The position numbers were made by a program, and so were the translations under genes. A model generated the notes under the pieces. That model saw only the letters and a program-made list of their open reading frames with translations, did no database searches and was not told the origin of the DNA. This document shows positions 25,893-34,365 of a stretch of DNA of 64,000 nucleotides, one piece after another. Location of the stretch: positions 434,001-498,000 of the forward strand of contig NZ_JAMXHT010000001.1 in assembly GCF_023955655.1 (NCBI RefSeq), given 5' to 3'. Positions within the stretch are counted from its first letter, which is position 1. Each line of letters begins with the position of its first letter. The stretch is from Ralstonia soli (GTDB lineage Bacteria > Pseudomonadota > Gammaproteobacteria > Burkholderiales > Burkholderiaceae).

Positions 25893-27095
25893 ATGAACAC
25901 CATCAAAACCGGGGGCGACGCGCTCTTCATCCTGCTGGGCGCGATCATGGTGCTCGCCATGCACGCCGGCTTCGCGTTCCTTGAGCTGGGCACCGTCCGC
26001 AAGAAGAACCAGGTCAATGCACTGGTCAAGATCCTGGTCGACTTTGCCGTGTCGACCATTGCGTACTTCTTCATCGGCTATTCCGTGGCCTATGGCGTCA
26101 ACTTCTTCACAGGCGCCGACGTGCTCGCACAGCAGAACGGCTACGAGCTGGTGAAGTTCTTCTTCCTGCTGACGTTCGCCGCGGCCATCCCGGCCATCAT
26201 CTCGGGCGGCATTGCCGAGCGCTCGCGCTTCGAGCCGCAACTGGCGGCGACCTTCGTGCTGGTGGGCTTCGTCTACCCGTTCTTCGAGGGCATTGCGTGG
26301 AACGAACGCTTCGGCATCCAGCACTGGCTGCAGGCCGTGACGGGCGCGGAGTTCCACGACTTTGCCGGCTCGGTGGTCGTGCACGCGGTGGGGGGCTGGA
26401 TCGCGTTGCCGGCCGTGCTGCTGCTGGGGGCGCGCCACGGCCGCTACAAGGACGACGGCCGCATCGCCGCGCATCCGCCGTCGAACATCCCGTTCCTGGC
26501 GGCCGGTGCGTGGGTACTGGCGGTGGGCTGGTTCGGCTTTAACGTGATGAGCGCACAGACGCTGGACAAGATGAGCGGCCTGGTCGCCATCAACTCGCTG
26601 ATGGCCATGGTGGGCGGCACGCTCACCGCCTGGTGGATGGGCAAGAACGACCCGGGCTTCTCGTACAACGGCCCGCTGGCCGGCCTGGTGGCCGTGTGCG
26701 CCGGCTCCGACGTGATGCACCCGCTGGGCGCACTGGCCGTCGGCGGCATTGCCGGTGTGCTGTTCGTGTGGATGTTCACGCGCGTGCAGAACGTCTGGCG
26801 CATCGACGATGTGCTCGGCGTGTGGCCGCTGCACGGGCTGTGCGGCGCATGGGGTGGCATTGCGGCCGGCATCTTCGGGCTGAAGGCGCTGGGCGGCCTG
26901 GGCGGCGTATCGTTCTGGGCGCAGGTGGCGGGCACGGCGGGCGGCATCGTGATTGCCCTGATTGGCGGCACGGTGGTGTACGGCACGTTGCGCAAACTGG
27001 TGGGCCTGCGGCTGGACCGCGAAGCCGAATTCATGGGCGCCGATCTGGCCATCCACCGCGTCTCCTCCACGCCGGAATCGGAAACGCACTGGTAA
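25893..27095 (+). CDS. amt: Ammonium transporter Amt
   Basis: A 400-residue inner-membrane protein with 11 or so spans that conducts ammonia/ammonium for nitrogen assimilation. The twin pore histidines are present: His164 in VVVHAVGGW and His314 in HGLCGAWGG. The periplasmic gate region and the AmtB-like signature around SGGIAERSRF are also visible. The ATG at 25893 is favoured over an in-frame ATG at 25767 because the sigma54 promoter (25799-25814) lies between them. No glnK gene is adjacent. Regulation by NtrC under nitrogen limitation is likely. Confidence 0.92.
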   Translation: MNTIKTGGDALFILLGAIMVLAMHAGFAFLELGTVRKKNQVNALVKILVDFAVSTIAYFFIGYSVAYGVNFFTGADVLAQQNGYELVKFFFLLTFAAAIPAIISGGIAERSRFEPQLAATFVLVGFVYPFFEGIAWNERFGIQHWLQAVTGAEFHDFAGSVVVHAVGGWIALPAVLLLGARHGRYKDDGRIAAHPPSNIPFLAAGAWVLAVGWFGFNVMSAQTLDKMSGLVAINSLMAMVGGTLTAWWMGKNDPGFSYNGPLAGLVAVCAGSDVMHPLGALAVGGIAGVLFVWMFTRVQNVWRIDDVLGVWPLHGLCGAWGGIAAGIFGLKALGGLGGVSFWAQVAGTAGGIVIALIGGTVVYGTLRKLVGLRLDREAEFMGADLAIHRVSSTPESETHW

Positions 27096-27169
27096 GCCTG
27101 TCGATCCAACATCGAGTGCGGCGCTTGCTAGAGTGAAAGGCGTCCTTTCGCCCACTGCAGGAGTGCCGC

Positions 27170-27532
27170 ATGCCCGATATCGATGTCGATCCCAACCACC
27201 CCATCACCGTCGAAGCCAACCCGCGCCGCGTGACGGTGACCTTCAACGGCTTCACCATCGCCGACTCGCGCATGGCGCGCACGCTGCGTGAGGCGTCGTA
27301 CCCACCGGTGCAGTACATCCCGCGCGACGACGTGCAGATGAACCACCTGGAGCGCACGCAGCATCACACCCATTGCCCGTACAAGGGCGATGCGTCGTAC
27401 TACACCATCGTCGCCGATGGCGAGCGCGCCGAGAACGCCGTCTGGACCTACGAGCAGCCCAAACCCGCCGCGCGCGAAGTGGGCAGCTACCTCGCCTTCT
27501 ATCCGGACAAGGTGATCATCCGGGAGGAATGA
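27170..27532 (+). CDS. DUF427 domain protein
   Basis: A 120-residue protein of the DUF427 family, a small beta-rich fold of unknown function. The typical stretches are RRVTVTFNGFTIADS, PPVQYIPRDDV, HCPYKGDASYY and the ending AFYPDKV. It is probably cytosolic. The ATG follows GCAGGAGTGCCGC. It lies 74 bp after amt and is followed by a terminator. Confidence 0.87.
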   Translation: MPDIDVDPNHPITVEANPRRVTVTFNGFTIADSRMARTLREASYPPVQYIPRDDVQMNHLERTQHHTHCPYKGDASYYTIVADGERAENAVWTYEQPKPAAREVGSYLAFYPDKVIIREE

Positions 27533-27616
27533 GCGCTGACATGCCCATGTCACGCCGGTGGCGCACGATGCGCACGTTCCTCTTCTCACGGATGCGCTTT
27601 CCGTGAAAGTTCAAAA

Positions 27617-27652
27617 CCCGGCGCAGGCAGCACCTGTGGCCGGGATTTTTTT
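27617..27652 (+). terminator. Rho-independent terminator after the DUF427 gene
   Basis: CCCGGC (27617-27622) pairs with GCCGGG (27639-27644), with an additional inner CAGG/CCTG pairing, and is followed by ATTTTTTT. It separates the DUF427 gene from the AraC-type gene. Confidence 0.8.
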
Positions 27653-27695
27653 GCCTTCCGTTTTTGCTCCAGCTCGGTGCTATCCTCAGCCGATC

Positions 27696-28418
27696 ATGCT
27701 GGACTTCCGCACCTACGGCCTTGCCGCTCCTCCGCACGCGCACGACTTCATGCAGGTCGTGATGCCCGCACGCGGCATCCTGGAGATGGACGTGGACGGC
27801 CACGGCGGCCGCGTCGACACGCACCACGCCGCGCTCATCCCCGCGGGCGCCACGCATGCATTCGAAGCCACGGGCGCCAACCGCTTCATCGTGTTCGACA
27901 TCCCAGGCCAAAGCGTTGACGCTCCGAGCCTGGGCGGCCTGGCGGATCGCGTGTTCTTTCCGCTCACGCCCGGCCTGCGTGCGCTCGCCACGTGGCTGCA
28001 AGACGCGCCCATCGTCGATGCCGTGCTCACGAATGCGTGGTCGTCATTGGCGCTGGCGACGCTGGCCGCGCATCCGGCCAATCAATCCACGCAGTTGCGC
28101 GCACGCCGCGATGCGCGTGCCGAGCGCGCGTGGCACGCCATCGAGCACCGCTATGCCGAACCGCTCACCGTCGAGGCCCTCGCCGCTGACGTGGGTGTGA
28201 GCGCCCGGCGCCTCGCCACGCTCTTCCGTGCCACGTACGGCACCACGCTGCATGCACGCCTGGCCGAGGTGCGGCTGCGCCATGCGCTGACGCTGCTTGA
28301 AACCACCACGCTGCCCATCGCCGAGATTGCCGCGCGCACCGGCTACTACGACCAGAGCGCCCTCACGCGACACCTCAAGGCCGCGCACGGCATCACACCT
28401 GCCGCCGTACGGCGCTAG
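27696..28418 (+). CDS. AraC family transcriptional regulator
   Basis: A 240-residue regulator. The N-terminal cupin (residues 1-90; PPHAHDFMQVVMPARGILEM, HHAALIPAGATHAFEATG) probably binds a small ligand; the C-terminal AraC domain (about 140-240) has two helix-turn-helix units (LTVEALAADVGVSARRLATLF and IAEIAARTGYYDQSALTRHL, regions). The ATG at 27696 begins the cupin and lies after the terminator; the frame extends upstream through the terminator, which argues against an earlier start. The divergent or downstream EamA transporter gene, 108 bp away on the same strand, is a possible target. Confidence 0.85.
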   Translation: MLDFRTYGLAAPPHAHDFMQVVMPARGILEMDVDGHGGRVDTHHAALIPAGATHAFEATGANRFIVFDIPGQSVDAPSLGGLADRVFFPLTPGLRALATWLQDAPIVDAVLTNAWSSLALATLAAHPANQSTQLRARRDARAERAWHAIEHRYAEPLTVEALAADVGVSARRLATLFRATYGTTLHARLAEVRLRHALTLLETTTLPIAEIAARTGYYDQSALTRHLKAAHGITPAAVRR

Positions 28419-28526
28419 GCACCACCCCGTTTCCGGTTTTGCCAAAGCGCGGCCGTCTTCGCCAAGACGGATGCCACGCGCACGCGCACAGTGACGGTTC
28501 GATTGATCTTCCCGACCAGGTTTCAC

Positions 28527-29495
28527 ATGGCTGTTGGCGACACCTCCTCTGCAACGCACCTTGCGCACACACCGCGCGATCACCTCACGGGCGTCGGCTA
28601 TGGCGTTGCGGCGGGGGCACTGTGGGGCGTCATCTTTCTCGCACCGAAGATGCTGCCGCAGTTCTCGCCGCTGGCGCTGTCAGCCGCGCGGTATGTGCTG
28701 TACGGCGTGCTGTCGCTGGTGCTGGCGCTGCCCGTGTGGCGCACGCTATGGCGCAAGACCACCCGGCGCGATTGGGCGGCGCTGCTGTTGCTCTCGCTGC
28801 CGGGGAACATCCTGTACTACCTGTGCGTGGCGGGCGGTGTGCAGCGCGCGGGCGTGGCACCGGTGTCGCTCATCGTCGGGCTGCTGCCGGTGACGGTCAC
28901 GCTGGCCGGTGCAGCCGAGCGCGGCAGCCTGCCCCTGCGGCGGCTGGCATTACCGCTGTTGATGGCGGTCGGCGGCGTGGTGTGCATCTACCTGGATGCG
29001 CCGGACATGCATGCGGATGCGGGCGGCAGAACCTATTTCATCGGACTGCTGATGGCGGCGGGCGCGTTGGCGTGCTGGACGGTATATGCGGTGTGCAATG
29101 CGCGGTACCTGCGCGCACATCCGCAGTTCACCAGTCGGGAGTGGTCGTTGTTGACGGGCGTCGCCACGGGGGCGCTGTCATTGGCACTGGCCGTGCCGGC
29201 GTTTTCTGTGCCCGGCATGGCGACGGCTTCTGCGCAGCCCGCATCGGCCTGGGCGATGTTCTGGCTGGTGAATGCGGGCGTGGCGCTGGGGGCATCCGTG
29301 CTGGGCAATAGCCTGTGGAATGCGGCCAGCCGGAAATTGCCGTTGACGCTATCCGGGCAGTTGATCGTGTTCGAGACGGTGTTTGCGTTGGTTTATGGAT
29401 TTGTTTATGAGGCACGCTGGCCACATGGGTTGGAGGTGGTGGCTGCGGTTTTGCTGATGGGTGGGGTGGCGCTGGCTGCGCGGCGGCATGGGTAG
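28527..29495 (+). CDS. EamA/DMT superfamily transporter
   Basis: A 322-residue inner-membrane protein with about ten hydrophobic spans in two EamA repeats (GVAAGALWGVIFLAPKMLPQ to about 145; second repeat 165-320). The family exports amino acids or other metabolites. The ATG at 28527 is chosen; a GTG at 28491 would add 12 residues and lacks a ribosome binding site. The AraC-type gene just upstream may regulate it. The stop lies 31 bp before repeat copy 2. Confidence 0.85.
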   Translation: MAVGDTSSATHLAHTPRDHLTGVGYGVAAGALWGVIFLAPKMLPQFSPLALSAARYVLYGVLSLVLALPVWRTLWRKTTRRDWAALLLLSLPGNILYYLCVAGGVQRAGVAPVSLIVGLLPVTVTLAGAAERGSLPLRRLALPLLMAVGGVVCIYLDAPDMHADAGGRTYFIGLLMAAGALACWTVYAVCNARYLRAHPQFTSREWSLLTGVATGALSLALAVPAFSVPGMATASAQPASAWAMFWLVNAGVALGASVLGNSLWNAASRKLPLTLSGQLIVFETVFALVYGFVYEARWPHGLEVVAAVLLMGGVALAARRHG

Positions 29496-29525
29496 GGTTT
29501 TGTTTTGGGTTTTGTTTTTGGCCTT

Positions 29526-30044
29526 GGTGGTCCATCCCCCTTTCGTTCCCTGCCGGGACCGACTCACTTTTCTTTGTCTTGCCAAAGAAAAGTAAGCAAA
29601 AGAAAGGCGCGCCCGAGATGGCGAAAGACTCCTTGAATTGATGTCGCAAGGAGGGAGGGGAGGCAAACTCGCTGCGCTCAGACAAGCCTCCCCTCTTTTT
29701 CCTCCTTGCAACAGAAATTCAAGGCGCCATCAAGGGCTCAACGTCAAAAGACAAAAACAAAGGCCAACCCGTCGCGGGGTTGGCCTTGTCGTTTGGGGCT
29801 GGCGCACCGATGGTTTCGCCTTTGACTTTCCTGCCCTAGATGGCGCCTTGAATTTCCGTAAGCGGGCGGAAAAAAGACGGGGAACTGTTTGAGCGAAGCG
29901 AGTTTTCCCCGTCTCCGCCCGGTTACGGAAATTCAAGGGGTGGGTCGCCATCTCGGGCGCGCATTTCTTTGCTTACTTTCTTTGGGCAAGACCAAAGAAA
30001 GTGAGTCAGCCCCGGCAGGGGATGAAACAAGGGATGCACCACCA
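29526..30044 (-). repeat. Giant cloverleaf repeat element, copy 2 (inverted relative to copies 1 and 3)
   Basis: Outer arms 29526-29624 and 29945-30044. Left side hairpin 29631-29724 (inner stem AGGGGAGGC/GCCTCCCCT followed by CTTTTT). Right side hairpin 29846-29938 (inner stem GACGGGGAA/TTCCCCGTC, AAAAAA on its 5' side). The central region has GCCATCAAGGGC on the left and GCCCTAGATGGC on the right, and an inner stem GGCCAACCC/GGGTTGGCC. The left half is the reverse complement of the right half of copy 1, almost without change over about 230 bp. It fills the gap between the convergent eamA and DUF1275 genes; no gene is seen in it. Confidence 0.92.
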
Positions 30045-30063
30045 ACAAAAAAACACCAGGTCA

Positions 30064-30858
30064 TCAACGCTGCATCACCGCCAACCCCAACAATATCCCC
30101 ACCGGTGGCAAAACACACCAAAACGACAACAAAGCAAACGCCAACGCCCCCAACACCGCACCCGTGGCAAAGCCAATCAACGGCGGCACCATCTTCCGCA
30201 ACCGCGTGCGAGCGGCATCCTTCTGCATGCCGCCAGGCGACAACACCTCCACCACATCGATCACGATCTGCGTGGTATTGCCCGTCATGATGGTCGTCGG
30301 CGCCTGATCCCCCAGCACGAGACGCCCCTTGGCGTTCTGCACCCCCATCGCCGCCACGCCGATCAGCCCGACAACAATGGTGGCTGGCGCATCGGCAGAT
30401 TGCAGCGGCAGCGCCAGCAAGCCCGCCACCATGAACGCCAGCAGCAGCGCAGCCTGAGCCAGCAGCAGCGGCCGCAGTGGCGCTACACCGCGCCGCGTGA
30501 GCGCCGACACCGCCAGCTTGGTCGCGGCCACCGCCACCACGAACACCGGCAGCGCCAGCAGCTTGGCCAGCACGCCTTCACCGGAGCCCGCGAGCTCCAG
30601 ACCGATCATCACGAAGTTGCCCGTGACATGCGCGGTGAACAGCCCGAACAGCGCCGCGAAGCCGACCACATCCACATAGCCCGCCACGAACGCCAGCAAG
30701 CTGCCCTGCACAATCAGGAAGCGTGCGGATGATGACGCGGCCACCGGAGCCGCTGCCGTTTCAGAAGGCAAAGCACGAACACCCGAAGGCGCCCCAGAAA
30801 CCGCGGAAATCTGTCGTGGGGACGTTGGCCGTGCGCGCCTTCTGGTGCGAATGGCCAT
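30064..30858 (-). CDS. DUF1275 (YoaK-like) membrane protein
   Basis: A 264-residue protein with six or seven hydrophobic spans. The DUF1275 pattern is clear: FVAGYVDVVGFAALFGLFTAHVTGN (residues about 57-81), GVAAMGVQNAKGR and TTIMTGNTTQ. Function is unknown; possibly a transporter. About 45 basic and Ala/Ser-rich residues precede the first span. The first ATG that fits is at 30858, which makes the start overlap the 3' end of the amidohydrolase gene by about 98 bp, an unusually long overlap. A later start is possible. Confidence 0.8.
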   Translation of the reverse strand: MAIRTRRRARPTSPRQISAVSGAPSGVRALPSETAAAPVAASSSARFLIVQGSLLAFVAGYVDVVGFAALFGLFTAHVTGNFVMIGLELAGSGEGVLAKLLALPVFVVAVAATKLAVSALTRRGVAPLRPLLLAQAALLLAFMVAGLLALPLQSADAPATIVVGLIGVAAMGVQNAKGRLVLGDQAPTTIMTGNTTQIVIDVVEVLSPGGMQKDAARTRLRKMVPPLIGFATGAVLGALAFALLSFWCVLPPVGILLGLAVMQR

Positions 30859-32599
30859 GGACCGTGCACGCGCCCGCACAGTGATGGACCTGCTGCTGCA
30901 GCGGTGCCGCCGGCCGCCAGTGCCCCGGCACGCGCGAGACGGGCGACCATTCCGGCAACACCGGAATCGGCGGCGGGCCGAACTCGTCGAATTCCGCGGC
31001 GCCGTAGACGATGCGCCCGCCCACCACCGTCAGCACCGATTCGATGGTCTTGATGTCCGCCTCGTCCACGGTAAAGAAATCCGCCGAGAGCACTGCCAGG
31101 TCGGCGAGTTGCCCTGCCTTGATCTGCCCCTTGTTGCCCTGGTCGGCCGAGAACCAGGCGCTGCCGTGCGTGTACAGCTCCAGCGCCACTTCGCGCGGCA
31201 GCCCTTCCGGATAGAGCGCCATGCCGCCGACCGTGCGGCCGCTCGCCAGCCAGTACAGCGACGTCCACGGGTTATAGCTCGATACGCGCGTGGCATCGGT
31301 GCCGGCGCCCACGGGCACGCCTTCGGCCAGCATGCGCTTGATGGGCGGTGTCTGTTCTGCGGCAGCGGCGCCGTAGCGGTCGACAAAGTATTCGCCCTGG
31401 AAGGCCATGCGATCCTGAATGGCGATGCCGCCGCCCAGCGCGCGCACGCGTTCAATGTTCGCGGGCGAGATCGTCTCCGCATGGTCGAAGAACCACGGCA
31501 GGCCGTTGAATGGGATGTCGCGGTTCACGCGCTCGAACACGTCGAGCATGCGCGAGATGGATTCGTCGTACGTGGCGTGCAGGCGGAATGGCCAGCGTTG
31601 CGCAACGAGGTGGCGCACCACGGTCTCCAACTCCTGCTCCATCGTCTCGGGCAGGTCAGGGCGTGGTTGCAGGAAGTCTTCAAAGTCTGCAGCGGAGAAG
31701 ACCAGCATTTCGCCCGCGCCGTTGTGGCGGAAGAAGTCGTCGCCTTGGCGGTATTGCACGCTGCCGGTCCAGTTCTTGAAGTCGGCCAGTTCCTCTTTCG
31801 GCTTTTGCGTGAAGAGGTTGTAAGCGATGCGGATGGTGAGCTGGTTCTGCGCCGACAGCTCGCGGATGACTTCGTAGTCTTCCGGGTAGTTCTGGAAGCC
31901 GCCGCCCGCATCGATGGCGCTGGTCACACCGAGGCGGTTCAGCTCGCGCATGAACTGGCGCGTGGAGTTGACCTGGTATTCCGGTGGCAGCTTCGGCCCC
32001 TTTGCCAGCGTGGAATACAGGATCATCGCGTTGGGCTTGGCGATCAGCATGCCGGTGGGCTCGCCGCTGGCGTCGCGCTGGATCTCGCCGCCGGGCGGGT
32101 TCGGCGTGTCCTTGGTGTAGCCGACCTGGCGCAGCGCCGCGCGGTTGAGCAGCGCGCGATCGTACAGGTGCAGCACGAACACCGGTGTGTCGGGCGCGGC
32201 CTGGTTCAGCTCTTCGAGCGTGGGCATGCGGCGTTCGGCAAACTGGAACTCCGTCCAACCGCCCACCACGCGTACCCATTGCGGCGACGGCGTGCGCGCA
32301 GCCTGCTCCTTGAGCATGCGCATCGCATCGGCCAACGAGGGCACGCCTTCCCAACGCAGTTCCAGGTTGTAGTTCAGTCCACCTCGGATCAGGTGCAGGT
32401 GCGAATCGTTCAGGCCGGGGATGACGGTGCGCCCGCGCAGGTCGATCACCTGGGTGGAGGCACCGCGCTGTGCCATCACGGTGGCGTCGTCGCCCACGGC
32501 AACGAAGTGGCCGTCGCGCACGGCAACGGCGCTGGCAGAGGGGCGTTCGCGGTCGACCGTGTGGAAGCGGCCGTTGTGCAGGATGAGGTCGGCGGTCAT
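30761..32599 (-). CDS. Amidohydrolase family protein (YtcJ-like)
   Basis: A 612-residue metal-dependent hydrolase. The N-terminal metal site HLH lies in IPGLNDSHLHLIRGG, and the C-terminal catalytic Asp region is GVPVGAGTDATRVSSYNPW. A composite beta-sandwich is formed by residues 1-60 and the C-terminal part. Relatives cleave amides or cyclic amides; substrate unknown. The C-terminus has an odd His/Cys-rich tail (HHCAGACTVHGHSHQ) in the part that overlaps the DUF1275 gene. The ATG at 32599 follows the DoxX stop by 4 bp, so the two are coupled. Confidence 0.85.
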   Translation of the reverse strand: MTADLILHNGRFHTVDRERPSASAVAVRDGHFVAVGDDATVMAQRGASTQVIDLRGRTVIPGLNDSHLHLIRGGLNYNLELRWEGVPSLADAMRMLKEQAARTPSPQWVRVVGGWTEFQFAERRMPTLEELNQAAPDTPVFVLHLYDRALLNRAALRQVGYTKDTPNPPGGEIQRDASGEPTGMLIAKPNAMILYSTLAKGPKLPPEYQVNSTRQFMRELNRLGVTSAIDAGGGFQNYPEDYEVIRELSAQNQLTIRIAYNLFTQKPKEELADFKNWTGSVQYRQGDDFFRHNGAGEMLVFSAADFEDFLQPRPDLPETMEQELETVVRHLVAQRWPFRLHATYDESISRMLDVFERVNRDIPFNGLPWFFDHAETISPANIERVRALGGGIAIQDRMAFQGEYFVDRYGAAAAEQTPPIKRMLAEGVPVGAGTDATRVSSYNPWTSLYWLASGRTVGGMALYPEGLPREVALELYTHGSAWFSADQGNKGQIKAGQLADLAVLSADFFTVDEADIKTIESVLTVVGGRIVYGAAEFDEFGPPPIPVLPEWSPVSRVPGHWRPAAPLQQQVHHCAGACTVHGHSHQKARTANVPTTDFRGFWGAFGCSCFAF

Positions 32600-32603
32600 T
32601 GCG

Positions 32604-33044
32604 TCAGTATCTGGGAGAGATGGAGAAACGTCCGGGGCCGGCAATCAGGATGGTGGTGAAGATGATCAGCAGCATCCACCCGAACTGCCCTTGGGCCAGC
32701 GACCAGTCAGGATGCACCACGAGCATGGCCACCAGCAACGTGGCGACGATGGGCAGGCAGGCCAGGCGGGTCAGCACGCCCAGCGCAATCAACAGCGGGC
32801 AGAGCGTCTCCGACAGGATCGCCAGCAGCAGCGTTGGCGTGGCACCCAGGTGGAACGGGTCTTCAATGCGCGTGAGCTCCTGGCTGTAGTGCAGCACCTT
32901 GGGCAGGCCGTGCACGGCAATCAGCAGCGCGCTGCCGGTCACGCGCAGGAACAGCAGGCCAGCATGAAGGGCAACATTGGGGGCGGTGTCGGCGGGCGTC
33001 TGGGCTTCGGCGGGTTTGGCCGATTCCAGCGAGAGGCGCGTCAT
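32604..33044 (-). CDS. DoxX family membrane protein
   Basis: A 146-residue protein with four hydrophobic spans (residues about 40-140) of the DoxX type (LLFLRVTGSALLIAVHGLPK, ETLCPLLIALGVLTRLACLP). DoxX-like proteins are quinone- or redox-linked membrane proteins of poorly defined role. It lies between the XapX gene (4 bp gap) and the amidohydrolase gene (4 bp gap), so XapX-DoxX-amidohydrolase form one operon. Confidence 0.85.
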   Translation of the reverse strand: MTRLSLESAKPAEAQTPADTAPNVALHAGLLFLRVTGSALLIAVHGLPKVLHYSQELTRIEDPFHLGATPTLLLAILSETLCPLLIALGVLTRLACLPIVATLLVAMLVVHPDWSLAQGQFGWMLLIIFTTILIAGPGRFSISPRY

Positions 33045-33048
33045 GGCA

Positions 33049-33348
33049 TCAACTCGGGTTGCGCGGCGTGGGTTCGCGTGTTGCCGCAAGCTCGGCAGGG
33101 GGCGCGTCGGGTGGTGCTACGGGCGGCGCGCCCGTGATCTTCGGTATGCACTCGTGACGGAACCATGCCATGGTGATCGGCTCACCGGCCAACAGGCGCT
33201 GCGCGGCCGGCACGATCTGCTCGCCGATCAGCATGCCGAGCAGCCCCACCAGCGCAATTGCGGGCGGCGCGGGTGAGCGTACGTGGAGCAACGCATAGAT
33301 GACGCCGACCAGCATGCCGACGCCAATGGAGATGAGATAGGGCTTCAT
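33049..33348 (-). CDS. XapX domain (DUF1427) protein
   Basis: A 99-residue protein with two hydrophobic helices (LISIGVGMLVGVIYALL and AIALVGLLGMLIGEQIVP) that form the XapX/DUF1427 domain. The rest is a soluble Pro/Ala-rich tail. The function is unknown. The ATG follows ACAGGAGATCTC, a strong ribosome binding site, and it is the first gene of the operon with DoxX and the amidohydrolase. Confidence 0.83.
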   Translation of the reverse strand: MKPYLISIGVGMLVGVIYALLHVRSPAPPAIALVGLLGMLIGEQIVPAAQRLLAGEPITMAWFRHECIPKITGAPPVAPPDAPPAELAATREPTPRNPS

Positions 33349-33414
33349 GAGATCTCCTGTCTTGCGGAGGCGGAATCCGGAGCACGCGTGGGCACGCGCT
33401 CCGGCTTGCCCGGA

Positions 33415-34236
33415 TTAGGACGACAGGAACGCGAGCAGGTCAGCGTTGACCTTGTCCGCCTCGGTCACGCACATGCCGTGCGAGCCACCCGGATAGACCT
33501 TGAGCGTGCCGTTCTTCACCAACTCCACGCCCAGCCTGGCCGAATTGTCGATCGGCACGATCTGGTCGTCGTCGCCATGCAGGAACAGCACCGGCACGTC
33601 GATCTTCTTCAGGTCTTCGGTGTAGTCAACCTCCGAGAACTCCTTGATGCAGGCGTACTGACCGTGGATGCCGCCGGTCATGCCCTGTGCCCAGAAGGCG
33701 TCGATGGTGCCCTGCGAGACCTTCGCGCCGGGCCGGTTGAAGCCGAAGAACGGCGTGGCGAGATCGAGGTAGAACTGCGAGCGGTTGTCTGCCACACCTT
33801 TGCGGATGCCATCGAACACGTCCATCGGCAAGCCATTCGGGTTGGATGCCGTCTTGAGCATGATGGGCGGCACCGCACCGATCAGCACGGCGCGTGCGAC
33901 GCGCTTGGTGCCGTGGCGGCCGATGTAGTGCGCGACTTCGCCGCCGCCGGTGGAGTGGCCGACCAGCGTGGCGCCCTGGATGTCGAGCGCATCGAGCAGC
34001 GCTGCCAGATCGTCGGCGTAGGTGTCCATGTCGTTGCCTCGGGACGGCTGGTCGGAGCGGCCGTGGCCGCGCCGGTCATGTGCGATGACACGGAAGCCCT
34101 TCTGCACGAGGAACAGCATCTGCGCGTCCCACGCATCGGCGTTGAGCGGCCAGCCGTGCGAGAAGACCACGGGCTTGCCGCTGCCCCAGTCCTTGTAAAA
34201 GAGGCGCGTACCGTCTTGGGTCGTAATCGTTTGCAT
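33415..34236 (-). CDS. Alpha/beta hydrolase, non-heme chloroperoxidase/arylesterase type
   Basis: A 273-residue alpha/beta hydrolase. The nucleophile Ser95 is in VGHSTGGGE, the acid is in [11 protein letters not shown] (near 226) and His is in GGSHGM (near 255). The oxyanion region [10 protein letters not shown] and the DRRGHGRSD loop are typical of bacterial perhydrolase-like esterases. Such enzymes hydrolyse esters and, in vitro, form peracids. The stop is followed by a strong GC hairpin (33377-33404) without a T-tract. It is on the same strand as the isochorismatase-type gene. Confidence 0.85.
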   Translation of the reverse strand: MQTITTQDGTRLFYKDWGSGKPVVFSHGWPLNADAWDAQMLFLVQKGFRVIAHDRRGHGRSDQPSRGNDMDTYADDLAALLDALDIQGATLVGHSTGGGEVAHYIGRHGTKRVARAVLIGAVPPIMLKTASNPNGLPMDVFDGIRKGVADNRSQFYLDLATPFFGFNRPGAKVSQGTIDAFWAQGMTGGIHGQYACIKEFSEVDYTEDLKKIDVPVLFLHGDDDQIVPIDNSARLGVELVKNGTLKVYPGGSHGMCVTEADKVNADLLAFLSS

Positions 34237-34365
34237 GGGAGGAAGTGTGTGAGAGGCGGACGATGGCCCGGATGATCCGGGGGTGGTTGGCCGGGCGCCG
34301 CATGCGGCAGTCGTGCTGCATTCGGCGCCCGTGCGAACAACGTCAGTGCTTGTGCGGCAGCGCGA

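Noticed and set aside
27541-27606. 21-codon frame (MPMSRRWRTMRTFLF) after the DUF427 gene
   Set aside because: It has a distant GGAGG, but it is very short, basic and directly before a terminator. Support is too weak to list as a gene.
33377-33404. Strong GC hairpin CCGGAGCACGCG... after the alpha/beta hydrolase gene
   Set aside because: There is no T-tract on either strand, so it is not called a Rho-independent terminator. It may still slow transcription or protect mRNA ends.
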